Source: Lentimicrobium saccharophilum
GTDB taxonomy: Bacteria > Bacteroidota > Bacteroidia > Bacteroidales > Lentimicrobiaceae
DNA length: 64,000 bases
NCBI RefSeq assembly: GCF_001192835.1
Contig: NZ_DF968182.1
Location: 1-64,000, forward strand
Direction: 5' to 3'
Shown in pieces: positions 37,506-46,111 of the stretch. The first letter of the stretch is position 1. Each line of letters starts with the position of its first letter. The position numbers were made by a program, and so were the translations under genes. The notes beneath the pieces were generated by a model that worked only from the letters and a program-made list of their open reading frames with translations, made no database searches and was not told where the DNA came from.

Positions 37506-38060
37506 TTATTTCGCAAGTTTTTCAAGCGTCACATCTACGTCAATCTGTATGCTTTTGGCAATGTTGTTGGCAACAGCGGCAGGAACTTTAATGCCGTAAT
37601 CGGCCAGCAGCACATTGAATGTGGACTTTCCGGTGACTTTTCCGTCCCTGATCTCCAGGGTCCCTTTTTCAGAAATCTTTTTGGTAATCCCCTTGATGGT
37701 GAGGTCGCCTTCAACGTTGACCGGATAAACTCCGTTTTTGTCGAACGGGACGTCTTTGATATTTGACACTTTTCCGGTAAAGGTTGCATTGGGAAACTTA
37801 TCTGATTCCACATAATTCTCATTGAAGTGCTCCTGCATCAGGGCTTTTTCAAATTGAAATGATTTCATCAGCACCCGGAAAACAAAATCGCCCGTTTGCT
37901 GATCAAGGGCGCTGTTTACCTGCCGGTTGTGCGCTTCAATATCCTCCATGGGCGTGGAGGAGAAAAAGCGGATATGGCCGTTTTTGGTGATGTACTTCTG
38001 GGCATTGACGCTGGTCAGGGAAAGGATGGTCAATAGGAATAGGGCTGTTAACTGTTTCAT
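37506..38060 (-). CDS. YceI-family periplasmic lipid-binding protein
   Basis: Start ATG 38060 gives signal peptide MKQLTALFLLTILSLTSVNA; an earlier start at 38138 would push the signal inside. The mature ~165 residues form a YceI-like lipocalin-type barrel (GHIRFFSSTPMEDIEA, PNATFTGKVS, VTGKSTFNV). YceI proteins bind isoprenoid lipids. It lies 52 bases after the OB-fold gene in the same operon. Confidence 0.9.
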   Translation of the reverse strand: MKQLTALFLLTILSLTSVNAQKYITKNGHIRFFSSTPMEDIEAHNRQVNSALDQQTGDFVFRVLMKSFQFEKALMQEHFNENYVESDKFPNATFTGKVSNIKDVPFDKNGVYPVNVEGDLTIKGITKKISEKGTLEIRDGKVTGKSTFNVLLADYGIKVPAAVANNIAKSIQIDVDVTLEKLAK

Positions 38061-38112
38061 GATGGTTGTTGTTTTTGTGAAAGCTTGTTGATCAGGCCGT
38101 GCCGGTAAGGTT

Positions 38113-38550
38113 TTATTCAACGAGGCTGCAATGTTCAAGGATTACGTCGGTTTCGTTGTAACCGGTGCAAAAACCTTTGATGGTAAGGGTTGTTCCCGGC
38201 GCCTGGCTGATGATTTTGTCCTTTGATGCAGGCAGCATGGTGAAGCGGATTCCTTCGCTGCCAAACATACCCTCGTCAATTTCGAATACTGCCACCGTGA
38301 GTGAATCGTTCTGCTCCACCGACGTAAGCGTGCCGGTGACTGCAATTACCTTACCGTTATAAATTCCGGAGGCAGCAGCCTGATCCGTCCTGAATTCCTC
38401 AAACAGGGTCAGTGCGTCAACCGTGAACTCAGATTCAGCTTTTGCATAATCCTTATGGGGTTTGTTGTAAACAAAGAAATAAACCAGTATTCCTGCGATG
38501 ATGCCTGCAAGTGCGAGGGCACCCGCCGCGATAAGTAATTTTCTTTTCAT
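38113..38550 (-). CDS. membrane-anchored OB-fold (tRNA_anti-like) protein
   Basis: 145 residues: N-terminal membrane anchor (about 5-27) and a C-terminal OB-fold-like domain (about 60-140) with VTGTLTSVEQ and TIKGFCTGY, typical of the tRNA_anti-like family in Bacteroidota. It is not expected to bind tRNA. First gene of the operon with the yceI-like gene; its role is unknown. Confidence 0.8.
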   Translation of the reverse strand: MKRKLLIAAGALALAGIIAGILVYFFVYNKPHKDYAKAESEFTVDALTLFEEFRTDQAAASGIYNGKVIAVTGTLTSVEQNDSLTVAVFEIDEGMFGSEGIRFTMLPASKDKIISQAPGTTLTIKGFCTGYNETDVILEHCSLVE

Positions 38551-39241
38551 TTTGAGGATTTTAGGTGAATAAATCCGGTAATACCCTAAAAACTGATCAA
38601 AAAAACAACTGGTACGATTGTTTTAGTCAAGCCTGATAATTTAGTTTTCAGACAAGTTGCTTTTTGCCTCAGATCATTAATTTCATTAGGAAAACCGGGA
38701 TGTGCAATCTTGTAAGGATTCTTATCTTTCAAAGGATAAGTACCCGTTTATTTCAGCCTGTCTGAGTCAGTTGAGAAAGTATACCAAGCCCGGAATGTTA
38801 ATGTTTATCAACAAACTTACAGGGAAGATGTTTATCCCACGGAAAAATCATTGATGATCGTCTTATTTACATCAGGGATAAATACGGCCAACAGCCTTTT
38901 CAGAGGAAAATTTAAAAACTTTCCCTGATAGGAATAATTTTCAGAATGCTTATAGGATGCGGGTAGTTTATTATATGATGTGCTGATAATATTTTTACCA
39001 TCCCGATGGTTATCGGGACACGAAGACTCAGAAGAACACAAAATTATTGCAGGAAAAGAGATCCCGGATACTTATAAAAAGTTTGATCACTAATCAGCTA
39101 TTCCATTTTTCAGGAGTCAAAAACTGAGATAATTCTTTTGTGTGTTTTTGTGCTTCCGCGCTTTGGTGGCTTCTTTTAAATGCCAAAGTCGCCATAGTAT
39201 ATCCAGCATATTAATTAAGGATTTGCCCTCGGATGCCGCAA
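38551..39241. other. intergenic region, 691 bp, with repeat fragments
   Basis: No gene is seen. It holds a TCCCGAT-GGTT-ATCGGGA hairpin (39001-39018 region) and, at about 39138-39175, a 'TTTTGTGTGTTTTTGTGC...GGTGGC' stretch of the kind scattered in Bacteroidota intergenic DNA. Much of it looks like decayed non-coding sequence. Confidence 0.55.
39001..39018. repeat. short perfect palindromic hairpin
   Basis: TCCCGAT and ATCGGGA flank a 4-base loop. The same TCCCGATA-like wording is common as an intergenic hairpin in Bacteroidota (general impression). Confidence 0.4.
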
Positions 39242-41833
39242 TCAGAGCTTACCCCCAAGAACTGCGGTCTTTCGGAATTGTTTAACCTTCCCTCCCAGGT
39301 TGAATACTTCCACATGAATGATATAAATCCCGATGGGGGCCTTCTCCCTTTCATCGGTAATGCCATCCCACATAAACTGATTGCCGGTACCGGCAGGCTC
39401 ATTCCTGACCAACAGCCTCACCGTCCTGCCATTGCTGTCGAAAATGCGGATGGTTACTGAATAACCCGGTTCTGTGAAATTGCAGACTATGCTCAACTGG
39501 TCATTATAGCCATCATTATCGGGAGAAAATATTTCCGGACTGATCAGCACTTCATCCCCTGACTCAGGAGCCTTCATAAATTGCGAATTCTGGTAAGCCG
39601 GGGTGGCAAATCCCACATTCTGGGCAGCAGAATGCCAGTTGCCCGGTTCAGCGGCTGGCCGGTCGAAATTCACCCGTTCAAGCGAAACTCCGTCGGTGGT
39701 GTTCAGCAGGGCAAAATGCATGCTGCTGTTATAGGTAAATTCATCCAGAATAATTTCCCACGGGGTGAGCAGCACAACGGTACCCAGGTCGTTGGCGTAA
39801 GACGGGAATGAAGACATACTTACAAATCCGCCCGGATTCGGGGTGAAGTATTCCGCTCTTACAAGGTCAGGGTCTTTGGTGAGTACAAGGTACTCCCCCG
39901 GAAACATCAGCCTGCCGTCGGGCGCGGTTTCATTCACCGAAGTAAGTTCCCCGGTGGTTTTGTCCCTGGTGGCCAGCCAGATGCTTTTCAGGTCGATAAC
40001 TTTCTGCGAGCGGTTGTAAATCTCTACAAATTCAGTTCCCGTTGACCGCGGATCAGACAATACTTCATTGATGATCACATCCGCGCTGTCGGGCAGTGAC
40101 GGAAATGCAAACCGGGCGTTAAGGGTGGTCGTTGTTTCGTTTCCGGCGCAATCCGCAATGCCTGCCGTAACCTCAAGGGAATAAATAATCCCTTCTTCAA
40201 AAACATGGTCAAAACTAAGCCCGACCGAACGGTAAGCCGGAGGATACAGGTTGACGGCGAGGGGTGTGCCAACGCCCTGGTCAACCAGATAAATTGCCGG
40301 TGAAACCAGGCTCAGGCTGTCCATGGATTCGGTAAAGAATACCCTCACGGAGGAGGGCCCCGTAATGCTGATCTTTTCTATAGATGGTACCGAATTGTCG
40401 GGGTTGGATGCGTTGACGGAATTGACCGTTCCGGGTGTTCCACCCGCCGGATTGATGCTTGCCCTCCAGTTTTCGCTTGCCCCGCAAGGATTGCCGGGAT
40501 CAATCATTTCGAGCGACCAGCCGCCGTTTTTTTTCACCGCATCGCGGTACCAGCCGTCGGTATAACTTACCTGATGAACAACAGCTCCGGTTTTTTCCCT
40601 AAGCACCAATGTTGCGCCCGTGTTGGAGAGGCTGATACTGGAAAAGCCAAATACATCTCCAAATGGCTGGAGTTGCGGCACGGCATCTTCAGAGGTCAGG
40701 ATAAGAAATGATTTTGGTTCTATCACTTTCCTCGGGAGGGTGCGTTTGGTTGATCCGATGGACAAGACCCAGTTTTCGAGCTGAACCGGCATTTCGCTGC
40801 GGTTGTAAATCTCCAGGTATTCAAAATTGGGTAAACCAACGGGAGGGTCAGGATCGGCCATGATTTCGCTGATTACCACATCGTAAGGCTGAACCGTGTA
40901 ATAGGCAAACGGACGGGTGACCGTTTCAATCGTGTTTCCCGCCAGGTCTTTCACATTGTTAACCGTCAGATTATAAAGCGTGCCCTCGCTGAACGCGGTT
41001 GCGAACATCAGGTGAACCAGCGATTTCTGAGTAATGTCGCGGCCGGCAGCCATAGGCGCTCCGATTCCCTGATCTGCAAAATAGTTCAATGTATTGGTCG
41101 CCGAGGGTTCATCCACACTTTCGCTGAAGTACAGATCAATGCGGTTTTGGTCAAGCACTTCCACCGATAGCAACTGAGGCGGTGTCTGGTCGACAATGGG
41201 TGATCCGGCATATATATCATCAAAGTAGAACCGGGTCGCGTTACTGGAGGTGTATTTGCAAAAGAAACCGAAATGGGTGTAATTCTGCCAGACCTGATCT
41301 TCTCCGGATCCCTCGGGCTGATAGTCCTCACCGCCTGCCGGATCGGCAAAAACGCTCCATTCGCCATCTTCGGTTCTTACCACGCGGATGCTGATCGCGA
41401 AAGCGGTTGCAATAAGCCCGTTTGTGCCTCTGGTGATCAGAAATTCAGCGGTACCGCCTTGTCTGTAAAGTTCAATGGCGTCGGCCGAACCTCCTTCGCC
41501 CAGTTTCAGGAAATAACCGTTGAGTGGTTCTTTAAGATTCTGCTGGTCAGCAACCAGGTAAATCCGCGCATTGTTGTTGTCGCTCGGGCTAAAATTCAGC
41601 CTTACCCACATGCGCCATTCAATCAGCCCCTCAAGGCTCACGGGTGTGGAAAGATGTGAAATGCCTTCACCGGAAGCATTCAACTGTAATTGCTGGCTTG
41701 AATTTATGATAAACCGTTCTGTATCGCCACTCCATGCCGGGTTTTCGGAAAAATCGCCGTCTGAAAAATTTTCGGAAAGTTGGGCAAAAGCGAAAGCCGG
41801 AAACAATATCAGGATAAATATTACGCTTTTCAT
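39242..41833 (-). CDS. T9SS-type surface protein with lamin-tail (LTD) domains
   Basis: 863 residues: signal peptide ending AFAQ, a LamG-like N-terminal region (about 20-200), an SbsA Ig-like domain (about 210-310), a lamin-tail domain (about 320-440, VVISEIMADP and EYLEIYN), a second Ig-like domain (about 475-575), a second lamin-tail domain (about 585-700, VIINEVLSDP and EFVEIYN), and a final FlgD-like Ig CTD (FSPDNDGYND, then GIYIIHV) typical of T9SS cargo. Such proteins are cell-surface or released; no enzyme motif is apparent. A TACCTTTA box (minus, 41857-41864) is a one-mismatch -7 candidate. Confidence 0.85.
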   Translation of the reverse strand: MKSVIFILILFPAFAFAQLSENFSDGDFSENPAWSGDTERFIINSSQQLQLNASGEGISHLSTPVSLEGLIEWRMWVRLNFSPSDNNNARIYLVADQQNLKEPLNGYFLKLGEGGSADAIELYRQGGTAEFLITRGTNGLIATAFAISIRVVRTEDGEWSVFADPAGGEDYQPEGSGEDQVWQNYTHFGFFCKYTSSNATRFYFDDIYAGSPIVDQTPPQLLSVEVLDQNRIDLYFSESVDEPSATNTLNYFADQGIGAPMAAGRDITQKSLVHLMFATAFSEGTLYNLTVNNVKDLAGNTIETVTRPFAYYTVQPYDVVISEIMADPDPPVGLPNFEYLEIYNRSEMPVQLENWVLSIGSTKRTLPRKVIEPKSFLILTSEDAVPQLQPFGDVFGFSSISLSNTGATLVLREKTGAVVHQVSYTDGWYRDAVKKNGGWSLEMIDPGNPCGASENWRASINPAGGTPGTVNSVNASNPDNSVPSIEKISITGPSSVRVFFTESMDSLSLVSPAIYLVDQGVGTPLAVNLYPPAYRSVGLSFDHVFEEGIIYSLEVTAGIADCAGNETTTTLNARFAFPSLPDSADVIINEVLSDPRSTGTEFVEIYNRSQKVIDLKSIWLATRDKTTGELTSVNETAPDGRLMFPGEYLVLTKDPDLVRAEYFTPNPGGFVSMSSFPSYANDLGTVVLLTPWEIILDEFTYNSSMHFALLNTTDGVSLERVNFDRPAAEPGNWHSAAQNVGFATPAYQNSQFMKAPESGDEVLISPEIFSPDNDGYNDQLSIVCNFTEPGYSVTIRIFDSNGRTVRLLVRNEPAGTGNQFMWDGITDEREKAPIGIYIIHVEVFNLGGKVKQFRKTAVLGGKL

Positions 41834-41952
41834 TATAAATGATCAGTTTTAATGGATAAAGGTATGTAAATATTATTACCATTTAAAGACTGAATAAAAA
41901 ATTGCGCCCAATGTGTTTTACGATTCCATCATCCTGAGGTTGAACAGGGGGC

Positions 41953-41986
41953 TTTGATCAATATGAACTTATTAATCGTATTTTTG
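41953..41986 (+). promoter_or_regulatory. asd promoter with both boxes
   Basis: TTTG at 41953-41956 and TATTTTTG at 41979-41986, 22 bases apart, fit the Bacteroidota -33/-7 pattern. Transcription would start near 41993, about 30 bases before the asd ATG. Confidence 0.6.
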
Positions 41987-42023
41987 CACTCCTTGATTTT
42001 TGTAAAGATAATTCTGGTTTAAG

Positions 42024-43031
42024 ATGAAAATTGCATTGGTTGGCGCCACCGGACTGGTTGGAAGTGTGATGATTAAAGTACTCGAAGAAGGGAAATATAT
42101 CCCCCTGACTTCCATAACGGACTTTATTCCTGTTGCTTCCGAAAAATCAATCGGGAAAGAACTGAAGTTTAACAACAGGAAATATAAGGTTGTAACTGCG
42201 GCTGAAGCCATTGCCCGTAAGCCGGAAATCGCGTTATTTTCAGCCGGGGCCGCCACCTCACGTGAACTTGCACCGCTTTTCACCGGAGCCGGGTGTTTTG
42301 TCATAGACAATTCATCGGCATGGAGAATGGAAAAGGATATCCCGCTGGTTGTCCCGGAGGTGAACGGCCATGTGATTACCGGCAGCCAGAAGATTATCGC
42401 CAACCCCAACTGCTCCACCATTCAGCTGGTCGCCGTGCTGGCGCCGCTCCACCGCAAATATGGCATCCGCCGTGTGGTGGTTTCAACCTATCAGAGTGTG
42501 ACAGGCACCGGCGCAAAGGCGGTGCAGCAGCTTCAGAACGAGCGCCAGGGGATCAACGGCAGCCGGGTATATCCGCACCCCATCGACCTGAACATCTTCC
42601 CTCACGGCGGTACTTTTCTGCCCAACGGCTATACCACCGAAGAAGTCAAACTGCTTGAAGAAACCCGCAAGATTATGCAGGCCCCTGAAGTCAGGATTAC
42701 GGCTACCGTGGTCAGGGTGCCGGTTTTCGGAGGCCATTCGGAGTCCGTGAATATTGAATTTGAAAAGCCCTTCGAGCTGGATGAAATCAATAAAGTGATC
42801 TCTTCATCGAAAGGCGTAATCCTTCAGGACGACACTGACCGGGCCGTTTATCCCATGCCCAAATATGCCGAGGGCCGGGATGAAATATTTGTGGGCAGGG
42901 TGCGCCGCGACGAGACCATTCAGAACGGCCTGAATATGTGGATCGTTGCGGATAACCTGCGCAAAGGCGCGGCCACCAACGCGGTTCAGATTGCCGGACT
43001 GCTGATAGACAAAGAAATCCTAACCTTCTGA
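42024..43031 (+). CDS. asd: aspartate-semialdehyde dehydrogenase
   Basis: Reduces aspartyl phosphate to aspartate semialdehyde in the threonine/lysine/diaminopimelate pathway. The NADP-binding GATGLVG motif is at 7-13 and the catalytic Cys is C130 (NPNCSTIQ). Full length at 335 residues. Followed 7 bases later by ribF, so likely co-transcribed. Confidence 0.96.
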   Translation: MKIALVGATGLVGSVMIKVLEEGKYIPLTSITDFIPVASEKSIGKELKFNNRKYKVVTAAEAIARKPEIALFSAGAATSRELAPLFTGAGCFVIDNSSAWRMEKDIPLVVPEVNGHVITGSQKIIANPNCSTIQLVAVLAPLHRKYGIRRVVVSTYQSVTGTGAKAVQQLQNERQGINGSRVYPHPIDLNIFPHGGTFLPNGYTTEEVKLLEETRKIMQAPEVRITATVVRVPVFGGHSESVNIEFEKPFELDEINKVISSSKGVILQDDTDRAVYPMPKYAEGRDEIFVGRVRRDETIQNGLNMWIVADNLRKGAATNAVQIAGLLIDKEILTF

Positions 43032-43038
43032 TCCGATA

Positions 43039-43962
43039 GTGGAAATTATCACCGATATTTCTCAGCCTTTGGCACTTCCCCGACCGGTGGTTACCATCGG
43101 TACTTTCGACGGGGTGCACCGGGGCCATCAGGCAATTCTCCATAAAATGAAGGAGATCGCTGCCGGATGTAACGGGAGTCCGGTGGTGGTTACGTTTCAT
43201 CCGCATCCCCGTCTGGTGTTAGGGCAGCACGTTTATCTGCTCAGTACCCGTGAGGAAAAACGCGTCGCCTTTGCAGAATCGGGCGTAGCGCACCTGATCG
43301 AAATTCCTTTTACCAGGGAATTTGCGAAACTTTCGGCGGAAGAGTTCATTCAACTGATTGCGCAAAAAATCAGACCCGAAGTACTGGTTATTGGTTACGA
43401 TCATGGCTTCGGCCGCGACCGCAGCGGAAGTATAGAACATCTTTTTCACTTTGGGAATACGCTGGGGTTTAAGGTGGTACAGGTGGAAGAACTTATTGTT
43501 GACCGGCACCATGTAAGCTCATCCGTTATACGCTGGCTTTTGCAGGAAGGCGATGCCGGCGAGGCCGCCCGCCTGCTGGGAAGGGAGTATTCCATTTCCG
43601 GACAGGTGATCAGGGGCAACCAGATCGGGAAACTGATCGGATATCCCACAGCAAATCTTTACGTGGACGACCCGGACAAGCTGATCCCCTCAATGGGCGT
43701 GTACGCCTCCAGGGTAATCTGCCGGGGGAAATTGTATAACGGCATGACCAATATCGGTATGCGGCCGACCATCAACGCGCATAAACTCACGATCGAAACA
43801 AATATTTTCGGCTTCGATGATGACATCTATTACGAAACCATCACCGTGAAACTGGTAAAACGGATCAGGAACGAGAAAAAATTCGGAAACCTGGATATCC
43901 TGAAAAACCAGCTCAGGAACGACCAGCAAACCGCGCTTGAAATTCTGGGCGGCTCTGTCTGA
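43039..43962 (+). CDS. ribF: bifunctional riboflavin kinase / FAD synthetase
   Basis: Makes FMN and FAD from riboflavin. The FAD-synthetase nucleotidyltransferase domain has GTFDGVHRGH (21-30), and the C-terminal riboflavin kinase domain begins at about residue 185 with GYPTANL. Start is GTG 43039, since no in-frame ATG precedes the conserved N-terminus. The gene is 307 residues, full length. Confidence 0.96.
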   Translation: MEIITDISQPLALPRPVVTIGTFDGVHRGHQAILHKMKEIAAGCNGSPVVVTFHPHPRLVLGQHVYLLSTREEKRVAFAESGVAHLIEIPFTREFAKLSAEEFIQLIAQKIRPEVLVIGYDHGFGRDRSGSIEHLFHFGNTLGFKVVQVEELIVDRHHVSSSVIRWLLQEGDAGEAARLLGREYSISGQVIRGNQIGKLIGYPTANLYVDDPDKLIPSMGVYASRVICRGKLYNGMTNIGMRPTINAHKLTIETNIFGFDDDIYYETITVKLVKRIRNEKKFGNLDILKNQLRNDQQTALEILGGSV

Positions 43963-43986
43963 TGGTGCAGACTACATTGTGTTAAG

Positions 43987-44457
43987 TTATTTCTTCTCCC
44001 GCTTCTTCACATACAGGCCGATATCCACCAGCCCCGGGATACCCATTTTGGGAATAAGATTTTCAAACTCAACGGTGTAAGTGCCGGTTTCATGAAAGTA
44101 AAAACCCGGCCACAGGGTCACTTCCACATCCCAGAGATCGCCGGCCACGCTTCCGGTAAACCGGTCACTTTCATCTTTTAACCTGATGTCTTTTTCCAGA
44201 ATACGCTCTTCTCCCGAAGGTGTGGTGAGTATGATATTTACCGGGAGGTTCGGGTAGGGATACTGAGTTATATGCCTGATGGTAAATACAATATCGCCTT
44301 CGGTACCGGCATCTTCCACCGGTATTTCAAACTTCACCTTGTCGAACCTTTCCCAGGTATATTTGTCAAATTTATGGTATTCCTCATAAATTCTGCCGGG
44401 CCGGCATCCGGTGAGCAGGGTGATTGCCAGAAGAAAAGCTGAAAGTGTTCTGAACAT
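43987..44457 (-). CDS. gldH: gliding-motility lipoprotein GldH
   Basis: 156 residues with a lipoprotein signal (MFRTLSAFLLAITLLTGC, Cys 18), then a beta-rich domain with YEEYHKF, WERFDKVKFEI and NLPVNIILTTPSGEE, as in GldH. GldH is one of the Gld proteins needed for T9SS-linked gliding in flavobacteria, and is also found in non-gliding Bacteroidota. Convergent with ribF, divergent from the RNase H gene. A minus-strand TATTTTTG (44479-44486) is its likely -7 box. Confidence 0.9.
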   Translation of the reverse strand: MFRTLSAFLLAITLLTGCRPGRIYEEYHKFDKYTWERFDKVKFEIPVEDAGTEGDIVFTIRHITQYPYPNLPVNIILTTPSGEERILEKDIRLKDESDRFTGSVAGDLWDVEVTLWPGFYFHETGTYTVEFENLIPKMGIPGLVDIGLYVKKREKK

Positions 44458-44478
44458 GGGGTTTATCGCTGATTTTTA

Positions 44479-44486
44479 CAAAAATA
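44479..44486 (-). promoter_or_regulatory. -7 box for gldH
   Basis: Minus-strand TATTTTTG fits TAnnTTTG, 22 bases before the gldH ATG. Confidence 0.5.
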
Positions 44487-44508
44487 CGAAATTAGCGGCT
44501 GATGTTCG

Positions 44509-44516
44509 TACTTTTG
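44509..44516 (+). promoter_or_regulatory. -7 box for the RNase H gene
   Basis: TACTTTTG lies 27 bases before the ATG at 44544. An in-frame ATG at 44502 lies upstream of this box, so the box supports 44544 as the true start. Confidence 0.5.
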
Positions 44517-44543
44517 CAGTTCAGGCACAAAAAGGATAAGCGG

Positions 44544-45167
44544 ATGGCCGGAAAACAAAAGTTTTATGTGGTTTGGAGCGGAAGGGAAAAGGGGATTTTC
44601 CGGACCTGGGCGGAGTGTGAGCTTCAGGTAAAGGGATTTGAAACCGCCAGGTATAAATCCTATGAAACGGAAAAGGAGGCGGTTGAAGCATTCCGCAGCG
44701 GGCCGCCGGCCTTCAGCAGAAAACCATTCGTAAAAGCTTCATTGCCGGATAGCGGCAAGGGACCCATCATGGCCAGTATTTCCGTTGACGCCGCCTGCTC
44801 CGGCAATCCGGGGGTGATGGAATACCAGGGGGTGGAAACATCCACCGGCAGGTTGCTGTTTCACCAGGGGCCCTTCCCCGAAGGGACCGTCAATATCGGC
44901 GAGTTTCTGGCCATCGTGCACGGGCTGGGCTACCTGAAACAGCGGAACCTGAAAATCCCGGTTTACAGTGATTCGAAAACCGCGCTGAAGTGGGTGAAGG
45001 ATAAAAAATCCAATACAAAGCTGGAGCTGAACAAAAAAAACGCCGACCTGATGTTTTTGCTGAGGCGCGCCGAAACCTGGCTTCAGCAAAACTCATGGGA
45101 AAACCCCGTGCTCAAATGGGATACGGCCCACTGGGGAGAGATACCGGCAGATTTCGGGAGAAAATAG
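44544..45167 (+). CDS. ribonuclease H with viroplasmin-like N-terminal domain
   Basis: 207 residues from ATG 44544 (chosen over 44502, which lies upstream of the promoter box). The first ~50 residues (KFYVVWSGREKGIFRTW...) are a viroplasmin/RNase HI hybrid-binding domain. The catalytic domain has D82 (SVDAACSGN), E120 (NIGEFLA), D143 (VYSDSKTA) and D203 (IPADFGRK). It cleaves RNA of RNA-DNA hybrids in the cytoplasm. Confidence 0.93.
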   Translation: MAGKQKFYVVWSGREKGIFRTWAECELQVKGFETARYKSYETEKEAVEAFRSGPPAFSRKPFVKASLPDSGKGPIMASISVDAACSGNPGVMEYQGVETSTGRLLFHQGPFPEGTVNIGEFLAIVHGLGYLKQRNLKIPVYSDSKTALKWVKDKKSNTKLELNKKNADLMFLLRRAETWLQQNSWENPVLKWDTAHWGEIPADFGRK

Positions 45168-45194
45168 ACGATCTGATAATACTGAAGATTTCGG

Positions 45195-45284
45195 GATTGA
45201 CCTGATCGATTATTGTATAGTGGCCTGGTTTAGTCCGGAATATTCAGTTTACGCTGGCGGAGTCGTCTACTCGATCAGGCAATC
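45195..45284. repeat. inverted repeat at the left edge of the accessory cassette
   Basis: GATTGACCTGATCGA (45195-45209) and TCGATCAGGCAATC (45271-45284) are complementary except for one extra base, with a 61-base loop. It lies between RNase H and the truncated DUF1016 gene. Confidence 0.5.
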
Positions 45285-45307
45285 GTATTTATTTACTAAT
45301 TATCACT

Positions 45308-45658
45308 TCATTCCATTTCTTCAATGGTTTTACACCTTGAAAAAATCAGCAGATTGTTTGTCCAGCTAATTTCTCTCACCAGTGGTGAGAGTTTTGGAAA
45401 GTCTTTGTAAGTCTCGTAAAACTGCTTCATTCTCCAAATATTTTTGTCGGAGAATCCTTTTATTTCTGGTTCTTGTTTCTGTATGAAATTGGCTAATTCT
45501 GTTACTACAGAGTCGCCCCATTCTGATTGTTCAATTTTTTTGCTGATATATTCTCCTGTGTTCCAATAGAGGTTTATAAGTTCAGCGTTTACGGCTTTTA
45601 TGGCATTAGTGCGAGATTGTTTTATTAGCTGAATTATGTCTGTAAAACGATTGTCCAT
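45308..45658 (-). pseudogene. truncated DUF1016 (YhcG-like PD-(D/E)XK nuclease) gene, N-terminal part
   Basis: ATG 45658 (the TTG at 45679 adds 7 non-conserved residues) gives 116 residues that match the DUF1016 N-terminal helical domain: INLYWNTGEYIS, RNIWRMKQFYETY-like KNIWRMKQFYETY, and SWTNNLLIFSRCKT. The usual C-terminal nuclease domain is absent; a stop at 45308 cuts the reading frame just after TIEEM. Full-length members (~340 residues) are defence- or toxin-island nucleases. This is a broken remnant at the cassette border. Confidence 0.8.
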
Positions 45659-45732
45659 GTATATATTTTTATGCTTCAAATTTATGCTTTTTCAATCGTG
45701 ATTCTCTTTTGGAACCGGTTTTCTGCCATTAA

Positions 45733-45865
45733 TGCTAACGGTTGGCGGTATGGTTAGTTGCCGATTACGAAGCACTTACCTATCAAGTTACAACTACTTT
45801 TGATACGAGTTGTGCCGCACGAATACGCACTGCACCGGCAATTAACTATACCGCATGTTGGCAAC
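45733..45865. repeat. attC-like imperfect inverted repeat
   Basis: The left arm (45733-45763, GCTAACGGTTGG then CGGTATGGTTAGTTGCCG) is complementary to the right arm (45836-45865, CGGCAATTAACTATACCGC then ATGTTGGCAAC). About 20 consecutive positions pair with two mismatches, and the loop holds a further ACAACT/AGTTGT stem. The outer ends (GCTAAC, GTTGGC) resemble, but do not strictly match, integron attC core boxes (RYYYAAC/GTTRRRY). Confidence 0.65.
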
Positions 45866-46103
45866 TGGTGTTCATTCATATCCGTCTGTATTTCATTTAT
45901 ATAGCTTTTATTTTCTTGTCATTGTCAATCTGCACCTACCTATCTGCGAAGAACAAATTTATTTTGTTTTTTTGAGCGTGGGCAATCCTTAAACCGTCCT
46001 GAAAGGCGGTTACGTGGGCAGGAAAGTCGGAAGCTCTTTTGCAAGCCTTTGGTTTGAGCGTTCGCTCGTGTGGGCTTGCAAATGTGCTTACGACTGTGCG
46101 TTG
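45857..46103 (+). repeat. left flanking element of the defence cassette
   Basis: It begins GTTGGCAAC (45857), contains AAATTTATTTTGTTTTTTTG at about 45956 and ends in a stem-loop: GTCGGAAGCTCTTTTGCAAGCC pairs with GGCTTGCAAATGTGCTTACGAC (19 of 22 positions). A diverged copy in inverted orientation lies at 55013-55254 with the same parts in the same order and similar spacing. Confidence 0.75.
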
Positions 46104-46111
46104 GCTCTTCA

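Larger units (their letters stand above)
45659..46111. other. intergenic region between the DUF1016 remnant and the defence operon
   Basis: 453 bp, no gene. It holds the attC-like structure and the left flanking element. The short open frame at 45742-45975 reads through the palindromes and is not a gene. Confidence 0.6.

Noticed and set aside
45742-45975. 77-residue ORF
   Set aside because: It runs through the attC-like palindrome and left flanking element; composition and position fit non-coding structure.
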